Positions 8,451 to 16,968 of a stretch of DNA of 64,000 nt are shown piece after piece. Position 1 is the first letter of the stretch. Each line of letters begins with the position of its first letter. Under the pieces are notes generated by a model, which did not search any database, was not told the DNA's origin, and saw only the letters and a list, made by a program, of their open reading frames with translations. The position numbers and the translations under genes are program-made. Origin of the DNA: Methylococcaceae bacterium (GTDB taxonomy: Bacteria; Pseudomonadota; Gammaproteobacteria; Methylococcales; Methylomonadaceae); contig JAKIUK010000008.1 in assembly GCA_021647585.1 (NCBI GenBank), positions 1-64,000 on the forward strand, in the 5' to 3' direction.

Positions 8451-9920
8451 ATGACTGCTAAGGAAATACTAATCGGCGGACAAGATGGCATTCAAGTTGT
8501 GATGGATGCAGCAATGGGAAATCGACATGGCATGATTACAGGGGCTACAGGCACTGGTAAAACAATCACCTTGCAAATTCTGGCTGAAGCTTTTTCTCAT
8601 TTGGGAGTGCCTGTATTTCTAGCTGACATTAAAGGCGATTTGTCGGGGATTGCAAAAGCCGGAAAACAGCATTTAAAAATTACAGAACGAATAGAAAAAA
8701 TTCAAATCAACGATTTTGATTTTCGTGCAAACCCCGTGGTTTTTTGGGATATTTTTTCAAAGCAAGGTCATCCTGCCCGCACTACTATTTCTGACCTGGG
8801 GCCACTATTGATCAGCAATATGCTGGAGTTGAATGATACGCAAACGGGCATTATCTATAGCTGTTTTAAAATTGCTGACGATCAAGGATTATTATTACTT
8901 GATTTAAAAGACTTTCGCTCAATGCTTAACTGGATGGGTGATAATGCAAAAGAGCTAAAATCTGAGTATGGTAATATCTCTACGTCAAGTATAGGTGCCA
9001 TACAACGTCGATTATTAGTTCTTGACGAACAAGGAGCCAGTCAGTTTTTTGGCGAACCCGCAGTTCAACTTGAAGATTTTTGTCGAACAGATTTTTCCGG
9101 CAATGGCGTTATCAGTCTGCTTGATGCCACTATTTTGACCCAAAAATCACCTCGTCTTTATGCTGTTTTTTTACTTTGGCTACTGTCTGAGTTATTTGAA
9201 ACCCTGCCTGAAATTGGTGATGCAGACAAGCCTGAATTAGTTTTGTTTTTTGATGAAGCCCATTTATTATTTGAACAGGCTCCTCGTGTTTTAATCGACA
9301 AGATTGAACAGATTGTCCGTTTAATTCGCTCGAAAGGTGTCGGTGTCTATTTTATTAGCCAAAGTCCACTGGATATTCCAGAAGATATATTGGGCCAACT
9401 CGGGTTGAAGATTCAACATGCTTTACGCGCTTTCACACCTAAAGATAAAAAAGTGATCAAGGCTGTTGCTGAAACCTTTCGTAGTAACCCCAAACTGGAT
9501 GTAGAAAAGGTGATTCAAGAGTTACAAACCGGGGAAGCTTTGGTTTCAGTTCTAAATAGAGATGGAAGCCCCACCCCGGTTGAAAGAATACTTGTCAGAC
9601 CTCCTGAGTCTCAAATGGGTCCAATATCCCAGTCTGAAAGAGAAGAAATCATATCCCGCTCTCCATTTAATAATCGATATGATGAAGAACTGGACAGAGA
9701 ATCCGCTTATGAAATCCTTAAAAAAAGGGCTGAACAAGCAAGTAAGGATGAAACTCAAACAAAGACCAAAAATACCAAAACATCCTCTGCCCGCCGTACA
9801 AGAAGCAGACAAAGTGTCGGCGAAGCTATGTTAAAAAGTGCTGCGCGTAGTATTGGCAGCCAGATTGGAAGGCAAATTATTCGAGGAATCATGGGGTCTT
9901 TGTTAGGTGGTCGAAGATAA
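8451..9920 (+). CDS. HerA-like ATPase, DUF853 (YjgR) family
   Basis: P-loop ATPase of the HerA/FtsK superfamily. The role of the DUF853 branch (E. coli YjgR) is not known. The 489 residues carry Walker A GATGTGKTITLQ near 31-42, FLADIKGDLSG, Walker B ELVLFFDEAHLLFE, the sensor segment GVGVYFISQSPLDIPE and the Arg-rich RRTRSRQSVGE. The C-terminus has a glycine-rich amphipathic tail, GSQIGRQIIRGIMGSLLGGRR. The ATG follows a good AGGAGA site. It stands alone here, with no nuclease partner adjacent, which argues against a HerA-based defence pair. Confidence 0.92.
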   Translation: MTAKEILIGGQDGIQVVMDAAMGNRHGMITGATGTGKTITLQILAEAFSHLGVPVFLADIKGDLSGIAKAGKQHLKITERIEKIQINDFDFRANPVVFWDIFSKQGHPARTTISDLGPLLISNMLELNDTQTGIIYSCFKIADDQGLLLLDLKDFRSMLNWMGDNAKELKSEYGNISTSSIGAIQRRLLVLDEQGASQFFGEPAVQLEDFCRTDFSGNGVISLLDATILTQKSPRLYAVFLLWLLSELFETLPEIGDADKPELVLFFDEAHLLFEQAPRVLIDKIEQIVRLIRSKGVGVYFISQSPLDIPEDILGQLGLKIQHALRAFTPKDKKVIKAVAETFRSNPKLDVEKVIQELQTGEALVSVLNRDGSPTPVERILVRPPESQMGPISQSEREEIISRSPFNNRYDEELDRESAYEILKKRAEQASKDETQTKTKNTKTSSARRTRSRQSVGEAMLKSAARSIGSQIGRQIIRGIMGSLLGGRR

Positions 9921-10023
9921 ATAATATACGAAGACTATGTAAACAGAAAGATGAACTTGAGACCATTACCCTATAATTATTACGTGGGGCACCTTAACTA
10001 ATTCAAGCTTCTAGACTGACTTT

Positions 10024-10524
10024 TTATATTTTACTACTAATAATAAAATCAGTTCCCTTGCCGTTAAAATCAACTAACCCCGTTATTAACTCAGCATCAA
10101 ACAACTTATATGTTGTTAATACAATTTCCTCCAGGCCTTCAACTAATTGATATTGCGAAAGATCTTCTATTGCAACCCAGCAAGCCTCACTGACATCACT
10201 CTGAGCAACAGGTTGTATATTGATATCATCAATAAGCGTGGCAATAAAATCAATCACTACATAATGAAAACTTTCAATTCTACGTTCCACCACAGCCAAA
10301 ATACCTTGCACATCAACAGTTAAGCCTGTTTCTTCAAAAACTTCTCTTTTACAAGCTTCTTGTAAAGACTCACCCGCCTCATGCCTTCCCCCAGGGATTG
10401 ACCATAGTCCTAATGCAGGCGCTTTATTGCGCTTAATCAATAAAATACAGCCAGAAGTATTAAAAACCACTGCACTGACACCAACTTTTGGTTCAGGAAT
10501 CATTTTTTTTGTTTGATTTTCCAT
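10024..10524 (-). CDS. NUDIX hydrolase
   Basis: Hydrolyses a nucleoside diphosphate linked to another moiety; the substrate cannot be told from sequence. The NUDIX box is complete, from GGRHEAGES to REVFEETGL, and is preceded by LIKRNKAPALGLWSIPGG. The overall layout resembles ADP-ribose or 8-oxo-dGTP type enzymes. The second ATG (10524) is preferred: AAGGA lies five bases before it, whereas the first ATG (10530) directly touches that site. The gene is divergent from cytochrome c4. Confidence 0.9.
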   Translation of the reverse strand: MENQTKKMIPEPKVGVSAVVFNTSGCILLIKRNKAPALGLWSIPGGRHEAGESLQEACKREVFEETGLTVDVQGILAVVERRIESFHYVVIDFIATLIDDINIQPVAQSDVSEACWVAIEDLSQYQLVEGLEEIVLTTYKLFDAELITGLVDFNGKGTDFIISSKI

Positions 10525-10599
10525 TAACATCCTTCTAGTATTGAATCATTCAAAAATCATTTCTTCTAACAATTAATAATTTATTACGAGGCAGCATTC

Positions 10600-11169
10600 A
10601 TGCATCCAATTCAAACATACGGCCTAGCCCTATTATTTTGCTCTATTTTCGCAACAAACAATTTTGTATCTGCTGCAGATATTGATGCCGGTAAAAGTAA
10701 AGCCGTTTTTTGTCTCGGCTGCCACGGATCGAATGGTAATAGCAAATCTCCACAATATCCTACGCTAGCCGGGCAACGAGCACATTACCTAGAAGCTCAA
10801 TTAAAAGCTTTTAAGTCGGGTCAACGTACCAGCTCTGTTATGCAGGGTATGGCAGCCAATTTAACTGTACAGGATATTCAAAATGTATCAGCTTATTTTT
10901 CCTCTTTAAGTACTGAAAGTGCTGGAGGTGATCCTGCTCTGGCAAAAAAAGGAGAATCCAAAACAGCCATGTGTAAAGGCTGCCATGGCACTTCTGTTGA
11001 AGGTCGAGGTAACTTTCCAAAACTGGCAGGACAGCAACCTAAATATATAGAAAAACAGTTACTCAATTTTAAAAATCGTTCCAGAAAAGGCGGCCCAATG
11101 AATGCTGTTGCATCTTCTCTTTCTGAACAGGATATCAAAGAAATAGCGGCCTATCTAGGTAGTTTATAA
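10600..11169 (+). CDS. Diheme cytochrome c4
   Basis: Periplasmic electron carrier to terminal oxidases. The 189-residue precursor has a cleavable signal peptide (about 1-25, ending in FVSA-ADID) and two class I cytochrome domains. Heme attachment sites are CLGCH (38-42) and CKGCH (125-129). The methionine ligands are probably in SVMQGMAANL and GGPMNAVASSL. Each half shares PTLAGQ/PKLAGQ and a GCHG-loop, the internal duplication of c4. A GAGG site precedes the ATG. The next gene follows after 27 bases and may be cotranscribed. Confidence 0.93.
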   Translation: MHPIQTYGLALLFCSIFATNNFVSAADIDAGKSKAVFCLGCHGSNGNSKSPQYPTLAGQRAHYLEAQLKAFKSGQRTSSVMQGMAANLTVQDIQNVSAYFSSLSTESAGGDPALAKKGESKTAMCKGCHGTSVEGRGNFPKLAGQQPKYIEKQLLNFKNRSRKGGPMNAVASSLSEQDIKEIAAYLGSL

Positions 11170-11196
11170 CGCTCTTATTTACATTAAGGTTACAAA

Positions 11197-11823
11197 ATGA
11201 AATTAAAATACATATTAGTTCCTGCAACAGTGCTTTCCCTTACAATCTCAGGTACCGTGTTAGCAAAAGAACATGAAGACAAAGGTAACCCTTATCATAG
11301 CGACTCTGATGCTCGTTGGGAAAACAGTTACAGACAATCTGATCGATTCAGTCGTCAAGGTAGAGAGCGTTCTGAACAAAGACATTATTATAAAGAATCA
11401 AAAAGATATAAAGATAAGAAGCATAAATATAAAAAAGAAAAGCATCATGATGATGACAGGTATGAAAAACATCACGGTGACTATGAGCGACGCGGTGATG
11501 ATGAAGAAAGGTATGAGGGAAATCATGAGCGTTATCAGCACCGGCGCTATGGCAATGATAACAGATATGAAGGGAGTCAAAATCCTTATGAAAGACGGCG
11601 TTATCAAGATCCCTATGAAAGACAACGCTACCAAGAACGATATCGCAACAATCCGATCGACATAATCATCGATCAAAATGTAAATAATGCAAAATCAAAA
11701 GTCCATGAAATTCAGCGTAGAACTATAGATGCTATCAATAATAAAAGTAGAGAGCTAATACGCGTTGAACCACCCAGAGAACGATCTCAACCTTCAACTC
11801 GCTGGTGGTGGCCTTTTCCTTAA
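11197..11823 (+). CDS. Secreted, highly charged low-complexity protein
   Basis: Unrecognised 208-residue protein. Residues 1-24 form a clear signal peptide ending in TVLAKEHED. The middle (about 50-160) is extremely hydrophilic, with Arg, Lys, Tyr, His, Asp and Glu in short imperfect repeats such as YERRRYQ and YERQRYQ. The C-terminal part has a helical NNAKSKVHEIQRRTIDAINN segment and ends in aromatic WWWPFP. It follows the cytochrome c4 gene and has its own terminator. It could be a periplasmic polyelectrolyte or scaffold protein, but no function is assigned. Confidence 0.8.
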   Translation: MKLKYILVPATVLSLTISGTVLAKEHEDKGNPYHSDSDARWENSYRQSDRFSRQGRERSEQRHYYKESKRYKDKKHKYKKEKHHDDDRYEKHHGDYERRGDDEERYEGNHERYQHRRYGNDNRYEGSQNPYERRRYQDPYERQRYQERYRNNPIDIIIDQNVNNAKSKVHEIQRRTIDAINNKSRELIRVEPPRERSQPSTRWWWPFP

Positions 11824-11848
11824 CAGACTCGACATATCATTTCATAAC

Positions 11849-11872
11849 AAAGGCGGGGTACCGCCTTTTTTT
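11849..11872 (+). terminator. Rho-independent terminator
   Basis: AAAGGCGG and CCGCCTTT pair around GGTA and run into a T tract, 25 bases after the stop of the charged secreted protein. It ends the cytochrome c4 transcript. Confidence 0.9.
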
Positions 11873-11967
11873 ATATTCATAATTTATACTTGGTGCAGGC
11901 TAAGACAGCTAAATTAAACAAAATGATTTATCATACCGCATAAAAATAAATAGCTTACTTATCCATA

Positions 11968-14199
11968 ATGAATGTAAAGACTCATCAATCTTCTGATCGC
12001 AACCTTACTCTGATCTTTTTATTTGCAGGCACTTTATTCATCAGCGCTACCCTGATGTTTGTCCTGCAACCCATGTTTGGAAAAATACTGCTTCCATTTT
12101 TGGGAGGGTCACCTGCCGTTTGGAATACCTGCATGGTATTTTACCAAACCATTCTTTTCCTGGGTTATCTCTATGCTCACTACTTGTCATCAAAATTTAA
12201 TCCGCATCGTCAAATACTAATACATGCTGTCGTAATAGCCATCAGTATTATAGCTTTACCTCTGGCCTTACCAGAAAACACCGTTCCCCCTACAGAAAGT
12301 AACCCTACCTTATGGCTAATCTGGACATTATTTATTGCTGTAGGCTTACCTTTTTTTGTGGTATCTACCACATCACCACTACTGCAAAAATGGTTTGCCG
12401 GTGTAGGTCATCATACCAGTGAAGACCCTTATTACCTTTATGTTGCAAGTAATGCCGGCAGCATGATTGCGCTATTAAGCTATCCTTTTCTGCTGGAACC
12501 CAACATAGGTTTGCTTGAACAAAAAAGCTTTTGGAGTTTTGGTTATGGCCTCCTATGCCTTTTAATTTTTGCTTGTGCCATTATTTTATGGCGTAGTCAG
12601 CAAACAAATATAACCGATAATAGCTCTGCAATTGAAGACCCTGAAGAATTATCACTAACAACTAAACTACATTGGTTAGTCTTGGCCTTTGTACCTTCCA
12701 GCTTATTGTTGGGGCTAACCAACTTTATCAGTACTGATATTGCCTCGGTTCCCTTGTTGTGGATTATTCCTCTCACTTTATACTTACTGACTTTTATTTT
12801 GGTTTTTTCTAAATGGGCAGATAAAATTCATCCCATAATGGTCTCTTTGCAACCCATTGTGTTACTGCCTTTTATAGCCTATTCCTTTGTTGACCCTGCT
12901 GCGCTACCTTATTGGCTAAATCTGGTTTTACATCTGATCGCCTTTTTTCTAGCAGTCATGGTTTGCCATGGTGAGCTTGCTAAAAACCGTCCACATACCA
13001 AATATTTAACCACCTTTTATCTCATTATGTCATTCGCTGGTATGTTAGGCGGTATGTTCAACACCTTTGTAGCCCCTTTTATATTTAATGCGGTTTATGA
13101 ATATCCTATTATGATCGTAGCGGCTTTATTATTACGACCTGGAATCAGTTCGCAAAAGCCAGGTTTACAGACTTTATTTCCAATTATACTTTTATGCCTT
13201 GGACTAAGTGTATACCTATTGATAGACAAACTTTCTCAGTCACTGATTTACAGTGCAACTAATGCCCTTATATTATTAGCGGGGGTTTGCTACGCCTTCC
13301 GTTCACGCCCCATCAGCCTGGCTTTATTAAGCGGTGTTATTTTATTTTTTACCCTAAGTATACAAAACCTGATCTCAAATACGCTATATCAGGAACGTAG
13401 TTTTTTTGGTGTTTTTTCTGTCAGAGAAAGCGTATTACTGGATGAAAACAATAACCCGGAAAAGTACCATGAGTTATTTCATGGTACCACTAAACATGGC
13501 GCACAAAGGCTTGCGGCTCATCTTCAAACCACACCGCTAACCTATTATAGTCGCCCAGGTCCTATGGGCCAGTTATTTAGCGTCTATGAAAATCAAGACC
13601 AAAACTGGGAGATTGGTGTTGTCGGCCTGGGTGCCGGCGCTTTGGTTTGTTATGCAAAAGAACAGCAGCACTGGACTTTATACGAGATTGATCCATTAGT
13701 TATTGATATTGCCGAAAACCCAAAATATTTCACCTACTTACAACACTGCAGTAAAAACACGACAATGAAAGTTGGAGATGCTCGCTTGTCGTTAGCAAAA
13801 GAAAAAAATAATAAATTTGATTTATTAATCATGGATGCATTTAGTTCAGACTCTGTACCAACACATTTGTTAACGCGTGAAGCAATAGAACTCTATTTCA
13901 CAAAACTTAAACCGAATGGCATCCTGGCATTCCATATTACAAATCGTCATTTAGCATTAAAAAAAGTTTTTGCAGATCATGCCCACTATTTAAAACTATC
14001 CGCATTAATTCAAGAATTTAAACCAGAAAAAAAAATACCCCTTGTGATTGCAACTGACTGGGTTGTTATGAGTAAAAAAGCAGAAATACTTGCGCCATTA
14101 CGTCAAAGCCGGTTAGGTAACTGGCAAAAACTGCCTTTATATTTTGGCATGAAACCATGGACTGATGACTTCACTAACATTATAGGAATCTGGAAATAA
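11968..14199 (+). CDS. Membrane-fused spermidine-synthase-like protein
   Basis: 743 residues in two parts. The first roughly 480 residues contain many hydrophobic membrane helices, and the remainder is a class I methyltransferase-fold domain like SpeE. The SAM-type glycine loop appears as VVGLGAGALVCYA, followed by the acidic strand YEIDPLVIDIA, GDARLSLA and LLIMDAFSSDSVPTHLLT. The usual SpeE substrate loop GGGDG is replaced by GLGAG, so the aminopropyltransferase reaction is uncertain. It is related to the fused MFS/spermidine synthase family. lpxD starts one base after its stop, so the two are cotranscribed. A second, different SpeE-like protein lies at 19980-21665. Confidence 0.88.
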   Translation: MNVKTHQSSDRNLTLIFLFAGTLFISATLMFVLQPMFGKILLPFLGGSPAVWNTCMVFYQTILFLGYLYAHYLSSKFNPHRQILIHAVVIAISIIALPLALPENTVPPTESNPTLWLIWTLFIAVGLPFFVVSTTSPLLQKWFAGVGHHTSEDPYYLYVASNAGSMIALLSYPFLLEPNIGLLEQKSFWSFGYGLLCLLIFACAIILWRSQQTNITDNSSAIEDPEELSLTTKLHWLVLAFVPSSLLLGLTNFISTDIASVPLLWIIPLTLYLLTFILVFSKWADKIHPIMVSLQPIVLLPFIAYSFVDPAALPYWLNLVLHLIAFFLAVMVCHGELAKNRPHTKYLTTFYLIMSFAGMLGGMFNTFVAPFIFNAVYEYPIMIVAALLLRPGISSQKPGLQTLFPIILLCLGLSVYLLIDKLSQSLIYSATNALILLAGVCYAFRSRPISLALLSGVILFFTLSIQNLISNTLYQERSFFGVFSVRESVLLDENNNPEKYHELFHGTTKHGAQRLAAHLQTTPLTYYSRPGPMGQLFSVYENQDQNWEIGVVGLGAGALVCYAKEQQHWTLYEIDPLVIDIAENPKYFTYLQHCSKNTTMKVGDARLSLAKEKNNKFDLLIMDAFSSDSVPTHLLTREAIELYFTKLKPNGILAFHITNRHLALKKVFADHAHYLKLSALIQEFKPEKKIPLVIATDWVVMSKKAEILAPLRQSRLGNWQKLPLYFGMKPWTDDFTNIIGIWK

Positions 14200-14200
14200 T

Positions 14201-15235
14201 ATGACTATGACACTTCAGGAACTAGTTCAACTTTGCGATGCTGAAATTCAAGGCAATCATTCAGCCATTGAGATTACAGCTGCTGCCGACATAATTACTG
14301 CAACAAATAATCAAGTAACCGTATTAAGTAGTGGTAAATATGCAAAATACTTAAAGGACAGCAAAGCCTCTGCCTGTTTTATTTCTAGCCAACTAACGAG
14401 TGCAGAAGTACCGGAAAATTTGATTTTACTGCTCTGTGAAGATCCTGAAATAAGTTTTCTTAAAGCGGTTAGCGCATTGCACCCCACCGTACAATTTACT
14501 CATAGCATTTCAAAACAAGCGGCTTTAGCTGAAAATGTTTCTCTGGGAAACAATGTCCATATCGGCGCCTTTTCTACCATAGAAGAGCAATCAAGCATTG
14601 GTGATAACACAGAAATATTTGCCAGTGTAAATATTGGTCGTAATGTTACCTTAGGCAAAAACTGTCGTATCTACCCTAATGTGGTTATCTACGACAACAC
14701 CGAAATCGGAAATAATGTCACTATCCATTCAGGAACCATCATTGCAGCCGACGGTTTTGGTTATAAATATCGCAATAATGAACACGTCAAAGTCCCCCAT
14801 GTGGGTAATGTAGTCATTGCTGATAATGTTGAAATTGGTGCTAATACTTGTATAGATAGAGGCGCACTAGGTTCGACTACAATAGGTGCAGGCAGTAAAA
14901 TCGATAATCTAGTGCAACTGGGACACAATAATCAAGTCGGTAGAAATGTCATTATATGTGGTCAGTCCGGTATATCAGGATCTTGTACTATAGGTGATGG
15001 TGCCATCCTGGCTGGAAGCTCAGGTATTGCAGACCATGTTAATATTGGACAACAAGCAGTAGTAATGGCTAGATCAGGCGTTTCAAGCGATATAAAGCCA
15101 GGCATTCAGGTTTTTGGTTTCCCGGCAAAAGATAAGAAATTAGCCTGGCGTGAATTAGCCGCTTTAAGCAAATTACCCGAATTATTTAAGAAATTTAAGA
15201 ACCTGGAAAGGCGACTTAATAAGCTTGAAAATTAA
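14201..15235 (+). CDS. lpxD: UDP-3-O-acylglucosamine N-acyltransferase LpxD
   Basis: Third enzyme of lipid A synthesis, transferring a hydroxyacyl chain from ACP to UDP-3-O-acylglucosamine. The 344 residues have the N-terminal uridine-binding domain (about 1-100). A left-handed beta-helix of hexapeptide repeats follows (for example IGDNTEI, LGKNCRI, IGNNVTI), and a C-terminal helix contains KNLERRLNKLEN. The catalytic His lies in QLGHNNQVG, and GFGYKY is conserved. The gene follows the SpeE-like gene by one base and is not inside a bamA-lpxD-fabZ-lpxA cluster, so it could be a second copy. A second in-frame ATG two codons later is possible. Confidence 0.93.
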   Translation: MTMTLQELVQLCDAEIQGNHSAIEITAAADIITATNNQVTVLSSGKYAKYLKDSKASACFISSQLTSAEVPENLILLLCEDPEISFLKAVSALHPTVQFTHSISKQAALAENVSLGNNVHIGAFSTIEEQSSIGDNTEIFASVNIGRNVTLGKNCRIYPNVVIYDNTEIGNNVTIHSGTIIAADGFGYKYRNNEHVKVPHVGNVVIADNVEIGANTCIDRGALGSTTIGAGSKIDNLVQLGHNNQVGRNVIICGQSGISGSCTIGDGAILAGSSGIADHVNIGQQAVVMARSGVSSDIKPGIQVFGFPAKDKKLAWRELAALSKLPELFKKFKNLERRLNKLEN

Positions 15236-15474
15236 ACCAGGAAAATGTTTCTATATTTCGCGCGGTCACGGATGCTGAATTCATTATCATTTTGACCAGC
15301 GTTACGACTTCAATGATAAGTATATGCTTCTTGTATTATCTGCATTCATCACCTCCATAGGGCTGATGCAGAAGCAGCGTACCAAGAAACCTTGAAAACT
15401 AAAACTACATCAAGGCTTCAAGATCCTTCATTGCACTCAGGATGACAAATGACGCTAATTTGAATTTATTATGT
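15236..15474. other. Non-coding gap with a degenerate dispersed repeat
   Basis: No plausible gene. The segment at about 15417-15452 (AGATCCTTCATTGC..CAGGATGAC) resembles half of the AGATTTCTCCCG..CGAAATGAC repeat seen elsewhere in the window, but is diverged. No clear terminator for lpxD was found. Confidence 0.4.
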
Positions 15475-15672
15475 TTAACCCAAACGGGCATTACCATAGC
15501 CAAATTTATAGCCCGCTTTGAAGGCTTCGTTTAATAAAGATACATAATGATTTGCACTGTTTAAATCATGGCATGTCATTACGACTCTATCAGCCGCATT
15601 AACAATTAAAAACTGCTCATTATCAGTCTTTTTTACTTTATACAACAAGGACTGCGGGTCAATTGAATTCAT
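15475..15672 (-). CDS. Small hypothetical protein
   Basis: About 65 residues, not recognised, starting MNSIDPQSLLYKVKK and ending FGYGNARLG. The composition is ordinary for a soluble protein, with DRVVMTCHDLNSANHYVSLL in the middle. Upstream in-frame starts exist and would add a hydrophobic stretch, but the ATG at 15672 with AGGA very close by seems most natural. The 15673-16035 stretch upstream shows no gene. It lies near the DUF350 cluster, but the 360-base gap argues against one operon. Moderate doubt that it is translated. Confidence 0.45.
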   Translation of the reverse strand: MNSIDPQSLLYKVKKTDNEQFLIVNAADRVVMTCHDLNSANHYVSLLNEAFKAGYKFGYGNARLG

Positions 15673-16035
15673 ATTCCTGACTATGACTATATAGTCCATG
15701 TGGATTAAGACGATAAGATTCACCAGATTTAGCCTCACTATTTTCTTCCAAAGTAAAAACTAGAATCCCCTGAGCCGTATGGCTTGAGCGTACAGAACGT
15801 AGAACTTTAGCCAAATTTCAAAATAATGAAAGTGTATTTTCTGACACAAAAAGGCCCTTATTACGTTGATGTTATTTTCAGAATTACAGTAATTGAGCCT
15901 TATAGGCAAATTAGCGTTCACCTTCGCTTCATTTCACCGTTTTAAACTTGTAGCTATCAAAAATCAGCTCATGCTATTTTTCTAATTGCTGTAACGCATA
16001 TTGGAAAAAAGACACTTTTTTATCAAGTTTATATA
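15673..16035. other. Gap without recognised gene
   Basis: AT-rich sequence downstream of the DUF350 gene and upstream of the small hypothetical gene. No RNA motif, repeat or strong terminator was recognised here. Confidence 0.4.
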
Positions 16036-16944
16036 TTAAGTAAACAAACCGACAAAAGCCAATCCAATTCCGATATAAATTGCTGCTTCAATCGACCCTA
16101 TTGCAACATTGCCTTGTTCACCCACTTCTTCAGCAATGTTAACTTTTGGTAACAAAATATATCGTAATATGATTGATAATAAGGTTTGTGAAACAAAAAT
16201 AATAATTGCCATTATCACCCAGGATAATACAGAAAATTCTAACAAACCTGGATCATAAACCACCAATCCCGATGTGGCTGTAATTGCTAATGCAACGCCT
16301 AAACGATAACCTGAAAAACGAATTGCCAAGGCAATATTTCCATCTTTAATTTCACTCTGCAAGGTTTTTCCCTTATCTTTGTGTCGACGATTGAAAACTG
16401 AATTACGATAAAGTGTTGCTATTATCAAAATGAGTTGAGAAATTAAAAATATTCCAACAACCACTGCCAGCCCTAAGAAAGTTGATCCATCAACCCAAGA
16501 CATGGCAGCCCGAATAATAATAGCAGTAGCAATCAGATTAAATGCATCGACTACACCCGCAGCCACATTACCAGCCATGATTTCATTGTGAATAGAAATT
16601 TGACGCAATCCAATCTTATCAAAGATTTTACGAGTCAAACCCATAAAGACCATGGCTGCAATGCCATAACTCACCATTAAGGTAATCTCCTCAACGTATG
16701 TTGCACCGGCATCACCCGCAACTACGCCCATCATTAACACGGCAACTGCAATAATTGCTCCAGCTAAAGCAATACCTGCAGCAAAGTTATCTTGTTGGGC
16801 TAATAAGTCTTGCAAGGAAATACCGGCAATATTTGTAGCTAACAATCGTAATGTAGCCATAAACCCCATTAAAATGACAAAATCAATTGCATAATAAGCT
16901 AATGACGCATCACTAAGCATAATCATCTGTGTTAAATTTTCCAT
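16036..16944 (-). CDS. DUF350 (YjfL-like) membrane protein, tandem domains
   Basis: 302 residues with about eight hydrophobic helices. DUF350 units normally have about four helices, so this is a tandem duplication. Both halves carry the GNVAAG/GNIALAIRF type segments (MAGNVAAGVVDAFN and DGNIALAIRFSGYRLG), and a third similar signature, QDNFAAGIALAG, lies near 50-65. E. coli YjfL, of unknown biochemical function, sits beside PspA-like YjfJ. This gene is last in a minus-strand run: SpeE-like, DUF4178-like, K+ channel, lipoprotein, DUF350. It follows the lipoprotein gene by 24 bases. A role in membrane homeostasis is inferred from context only. Confidence 0.88.
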   Translation of the reverse strand: MENLTQMIMLSDASLAYYAIDFVILMGFMATLRLLATNIAGISLQDLLAQQDNFAAGIALAGAIIAVAVLMMGVVAGDAGATYVEEITLMVSYGIAAMVFMGLTRKIFDKIGLRQISIHNEIMAGNVAAGVVDAFNLIATAIIIRAAMSWVDGSTFLGLAVVVGIFLISQLILIIATLYRNSVFNRRHKDKGKTLQSEIKDGNIALAIRFSGYRLGVALAITATSGLVVYDPGLLEFSVLSWVIMAIIIFVSQTLLSIILRYILLPKVNIAEEVGEQGNVAIGSIEAAIYIGIGLAFVGLFT

Positions 16945-16968
16945 TGCTTTAAACCTTGTGTTGTTATG

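Noticed and set aside
8451..9920. HerA defence module
   Set aside because: No nuclease partner is adjacent and the protein belongs to the DUF853/YjgR branch with housekeeping distribution.
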